The position numbers and the translations under genes were made by a program. Under the pieces are notes generated by a model. The model saw only the letters and a program-made list of their open reading frames with translations. It did not search any database and was not told the origin of the DNA. DNA of 64,000 nt, from the NCBI RefSeq assembly GCF_004125265.1, contig NZ_RDTE01000003.1, positions 930,001 to 994,000 of the forward strand, written 5' to 3'. Source of the DNA: Streptomyces lydicus. Lineage in GTDB: Bacteria > Actinomycetota > Actinomycetes > Streptomycetales > Streptomycetaceae. Numbering within the stretch: the first letter of the stretch is position 1; every line of letters begins with the position of its first letter. Positions 61,637-64,000 of the stretch are shown piece by piece.

Positions 61637-63124
61637 GTGCGTCACAGACTCCTGGTCCCGGGTGCCGCCGCACTCAGCCTGCTGCTGGCGATCCCGGCCT
61701 CCGCGGCCGGCTTCACCCCGGGCGCTCCGGGTGTGGGCGACAGCTACTACCCCGAGAGCGGAAACGGCGGCTACGACGTTTCCCACTACGACCTGCGACT
61801 CAAGTACCAGCCCAAGACGGACCTGTTGGAGGGCACGGCGACGCTGCTCGCCAAGACCACCCAGGACCTCTCGCGCTTCAACCTGGACTTCGGCCTCAAG
61901 GTCAGCGAGATCCGGGTCAACGGCAAGAAGGCCTCCTTCGCCACGTCCGGCAAGCACGAGCTGGAGGTCACCCCGGCCACGCCGCTGGAGAAGGGCAAGC
62001 AGATCAGCGTCGTGGTGCGCTATGCGGGCAAGCCCTCCGAGCTGAAGATCGACAACTTCAGCGCCTGGGCCCGTACACCCGACGGCGCGGTGATCGCCCA
62101 GGAGCCGGACGCCGCCGTGTGGTGGTTCCCGAGCAATGACCACCCCACCGACAAGGCGACCTACGACATCTCGGTGGCGGTCCCGGACGGCACCCAGGCG
62201 CTGAGCAACGGCGTGCTGGCCTCGCAGTCCTCCCAGCTGGGCTGGACGCGCTACAACTGGCGCTCGGACAAGCCGCAGGCCACGTACCTGACGACGCTGG
62301 CAATCGGCAAGTTCGACATCACCACCGACAAGACCGCGAACGGCCTGCCGGTCATCAACGCGGTCAGCAAGGACCTCGGCGCGAACGCCGGCTCGGCACG
62401 GGCCAGCATCGAGCGCACCGCCGAGGCCACCGAGTGGCTGGAAAGCGTCTTCGGCCCCTACCCGTTCAACGCGGTGGGCGGCTATGTGCCGAACGTGCCG
62501 GCCCACTACGCCCTGGAGACCCAGACCCGCCCGTTCTACGGCGAGAAGGCCTTCGACCGCGGGACCAACGTCTCCGTCGTCGTACACGAACTGGCCCACC
62601 AGTGGTACGGCGACAGTGTCTCCCTCAAGGACTGGAAGGACATCTGGATCAACGAGGGCTTCGCCGCGTACAGCCAGTGGCTGTGGTCGGAGAAGGAGGG
62701 CGAGGGCACCGCGCAGGAGCTCGCGGACTACGTCTACGCCCAGCACCCGGCCGATGATCCGTTCTGGAAGGTGAAGCCGGGCAACCCCGGCGCGGAGAAC
62801 CAGTTCGACGACGCCGTCTACGACCGGGGCGCGCTGGCCCTCCAGGCGCTCCGCGACAAGGTCGGCGACAAGGTCTTCTTCGGGCTGCTCAAGTCCTGGC
62901 CGACGGAGCACAGGTACGGCAACGCCTCGGTGGCCGACTTCGTGAAGTTCGCCGAGAAGAATTCCGGAAAGAAGCTTGCCGGGTTCTTCGACACCTGGCT
63001 GTTCCAGCCGTCCAAGCCCACGGCGGGCGCGGGCAAGCAGGCGTTCGGCGCGGGGAAGGCGCCGGTCGCCGAGCCCAAGTCGTGGAAGCAGATCGCGGCC
63101 ACGCACGACGTGCACCGGCACTGA
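61637..63124 (+). CDS. secreted M1-family metallo-aminopeptidase
   Basis: A 495-residue exported aminopeptidase. The signal peptide is residues 1 to about 23 (LLLAIPASA). The N-terminal beta-domain is followed by the catalytic domain with HELAHQWYGDS and the downstream zinc Glu in WINEGFA (HExxH-x18-E). The exopeptidase GAMEN-type loop is replaced by ALETQTRP, as in secreted Streptomyces M1 enzymes. It lacks the long C-terminal domain of aminopeptidase N, giving the compact form. GTG 61637 follows GGAGGA. It is divergent from the S15 peptidase across 284 bp. Confidence 0.93.
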   Translation: MRHRLLVPGAAALSLLLAIPASAAGFTPGAPGVGDSYYPESGNGGYDVSHYDLRLKYQPKTDLLEGTATLLAKTTQDLSRFNLDFGLKVSEIRVNGKKASFATSGKHELEVTPATPLEKGKQISVVVRYAGKPSELKIDNFSAWARTPDGAVIAQEPDAAVWWFPSNDHPTDKATYDISVAVPDGTQALSNGVLASQSSQLGWTRYNWRSDKPQATYLTTLAIGKFDITTDKTANGLPVINAVSKDLGANAGSARASIERTAEATEWLESVFGPYPFNAVGGYVPNVPAHYALETQTRPFYGEKAFDRGTNVSVVVHELAHQWYGDSVSLKDWKDIWINEGFAAYSQWLWSEKEGEGTAQELADYVYAQHPADDPFWKVKPGNPGAENQFDDAVYDRGALALQALRDKVGDKVFFGLLKSWPTEHRYGNASVADFVKFAEKNSGKKLAGFFDTWLFQPSKPTAGAGKQAFGAGKAPVAEPKSWKQIAATHDVHRH

Positions 63125-63165
63125 CGCGGCACACGGGCTCCCGCTCCGGCGCCCGTGGCAGCGAT

Positions 63166-63201
63166 CCGGCCGGAGCCGGGGTGCTCACCCCCTCCGGCCG
63201 G
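63166..63201. terminator. two-tier hairpin after M1 peptidase gene
   Basis: CCGGCCGGAG (63166-63175)/CTCCGGCCGG (63192-63201) with an inner GGGGT/ACCCC stem and loop GCTC. It is shared with the convergent MpaB-type gene. Confidence 0.8.
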
Positions 63202-63213
63202 CTTCGTTTGCGC

Positions 63214-64000
63214 CTACCCGCGCGCCGCCTGCCGGGCCCGGCGTGCGAGCGGCAGGAAGCGTAGGCGCTCCGGAAGCACCGGAACCACGGCGCGGACGAC
63301 CCGCCCGAAGCGGCGCAGCCGGCGCTCCTGTGCGTCCGTCCACTCCAGTCCGATGGCGCATCGGGCCTCCGGCGGCATCAGGCCGATCGTGAGGAAGCGG
63401 CGGAAGCGGGCGAACCGCGGGCACAGCCACGGCCAGGTCAGCCGGAGGAACAGCCGCAGCCACCGCGGGCCACGGTCCGGGACCGGCAACACCGGATCCG
63501 TCGCCACCAACTCCCGCACCACCGCGGTCGCTTCGAGTTCGCTGTCGAGAACCTTTTGGTAGTACGGCCAGAACTCCTCGACGGACTGCGGCATATCGCG
63601 GTCGTGGATCCCCAGGATCCGCCCGACCTGAAGCCATTCCGCGTACAGCTGCCGCTCCTGCGCCTCGGTGAAGGGGCGCCCGAGATAGCGCTGCGCGTTC
63701 CGGAAGACGGGGTATCCGGTGGCGTGCACCCAGGCGTAGTAGGCGGGGGTGAGCGCGTGATACTTGCGACCGTGAGCGTCGGTCCCCTGGATGGTCTTGT
63801 GCAGCTGCCGCAGCCGGCGCCCCTCCGCTGCCGCGCCCTCGCCTCCGTACACCCACAGCTGCAACGAGGTCAGCGACCGCTCCCCGCGCCCCCACGGGTC
63901 CGTACGGAACACGGAGTGGTCATCCACTCCGGCACCCACCGCCGGGTGTGCGACCTGCATGGTCAGCGCGGCCGGCAGGGTCAGCAGAATGCGGACGTCC
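63214..64000 (-). CDS. oxygenase MpaB family protein (DUF2236), 5' end beyond window
   Basis: The C-terminal 262 codons of a protein of the DUF2236/MpaB family, heme-dependent oxygenases related to latex-clearing protein Lcp. The conserved core AHPAVGAGVDDHS is present, followed by RTDPWGR, HALTPAYYAWVHATG (with a conserved His) and a basic, helical C-terminus. The frame stays open to the window edge with family-like residues upstream of the first ATG (DVRILLTLPAALTMQVAHPAVG), so the true start lies outside. Confidence 0.85.
   Translation of the reverse strand, partial: DVRILLTLPAALTMQVAHPAVGAGVDDHSVFRTDPWGRGERSLTSLQLWVYGGEGAAAEGRRLRQLHKTIQGTDAHGRKYHALTPAYYAWVHATGYPVFRNAQRYLGRPFTEAQERQLYAEWLQVGRILGIHDRDMPQSVEEFWPYYQKVLDSELEATAVVRELVATDPVLPVPDRGPRWLRLFLRLTWPWLCPRFARFRRFLTIGLMPPEARCAIGLEWTDAQERRLRRFGRVVRAVVPVLPERLRFLPLARRARQAARG

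Overview
The window is high-GC actinobacterial chromosome and almost certainly Streptomyces. Evidence: third-position G/C bias in every gene, frequent GTG/TTG starts, a CvnABCD conservon, an XRE/DUF397 pair, an RsbW-like ATPase family, an SCO6745-family protein, and a single in-frame TTA (bldA) codon among all the genes read. No transposase, phage gene, CRISPR array or rRNA was seen. It looks like core or near-core chromosome, with one decayed gene.

Layout. 1-7 kb: tRNA-Pro, a small YiaA/B membrane protein, a lysophospholipase-like hydrolase, a secreted TolB-propeller/amidohydrolase fusion and an acyl-CoA dehydrogenase homologue lacking both usual catalytic glutamates. 7-11.2 kb: a conservon (cvnA-B-C-D) plus a GAF protein as one overlapping minus-strand operon. 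11.4-19 kb: an NAPE-PLD-like metallo-beta-lactamase, a FAD-monooxygenase remnant, a PfkB kinase, an XRE/DUF397/SAM-methyltransferase operon divergent from an RsbW-like ATPase across a perfect 15-bp palindrome, an SGNH hydrolase and a tyrosine phosphatase.

19.2-31 kb is a hopanoid operon on the minus strand, in transcription order hpnC-hpnD-hpnE-polyprenyl diphosphate synthase-shc-hpnG-hpnH-dxs-hpnO. Dxs supplies isoprenoid precursor and the prenyl synthase makes FPP. HpnD/C/E convert FPP to squalene, Shc cyclises it to hopene, HpnH adds adenosine, HpnG removes adenine and HpnO aminates the side chain. A type I IDI lies nearby at 39 kb. A candidate promoter with an inverted repeat over a perfect -35 box precedes hpnC, and dxs carries the TTA codon.

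31.4-38.5 kb, immediately upstream and on the same strand, is a tightly overlapping seven-gene cluster: a DUF5941/CDP-alcohol phosphotransferase apparently starting at CTG, a LicC-like nucleotidyltransferase, a glycerol-1-phosphate dehydrogenase-family enzyme, a second CDP-alcohol phosphotransferase-fold protein lacking the last motif aspartate, a family 2 glycosyltransferase, and a TagGH-type exporter. I infer that it makes and exports a glycerophosphate-containing envelope molecule. It is the best candidate here for an undescribed system.

39-64 kb: IDI, an RsbW-like ATPase, initiator tRNA-fMet, an ABC-F protein, an enoyl-CoA hydratase, two DJ-1-superfamily genes (one a GlxA-type regulator), an SCO6745-family protein, Tex, an alpha/beta hydrolase with a divergent TetR regulator, a FUSC-type membrane protein, a D-amino-acid oxidase-like enzyme, a secreted D-Ala-D-Ala carboxypeptidase, a GNAT protein, a BCCT transporter, three secreted exopeptidases (M14, S15, M1) and the 3' part of an MpaB-type oxygenase gene cut by the window end. 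Strong GC-rich hairpins follow many genes. Several genes look leaderless. All assignments come from reading the sequence by eye; no database search was possible.
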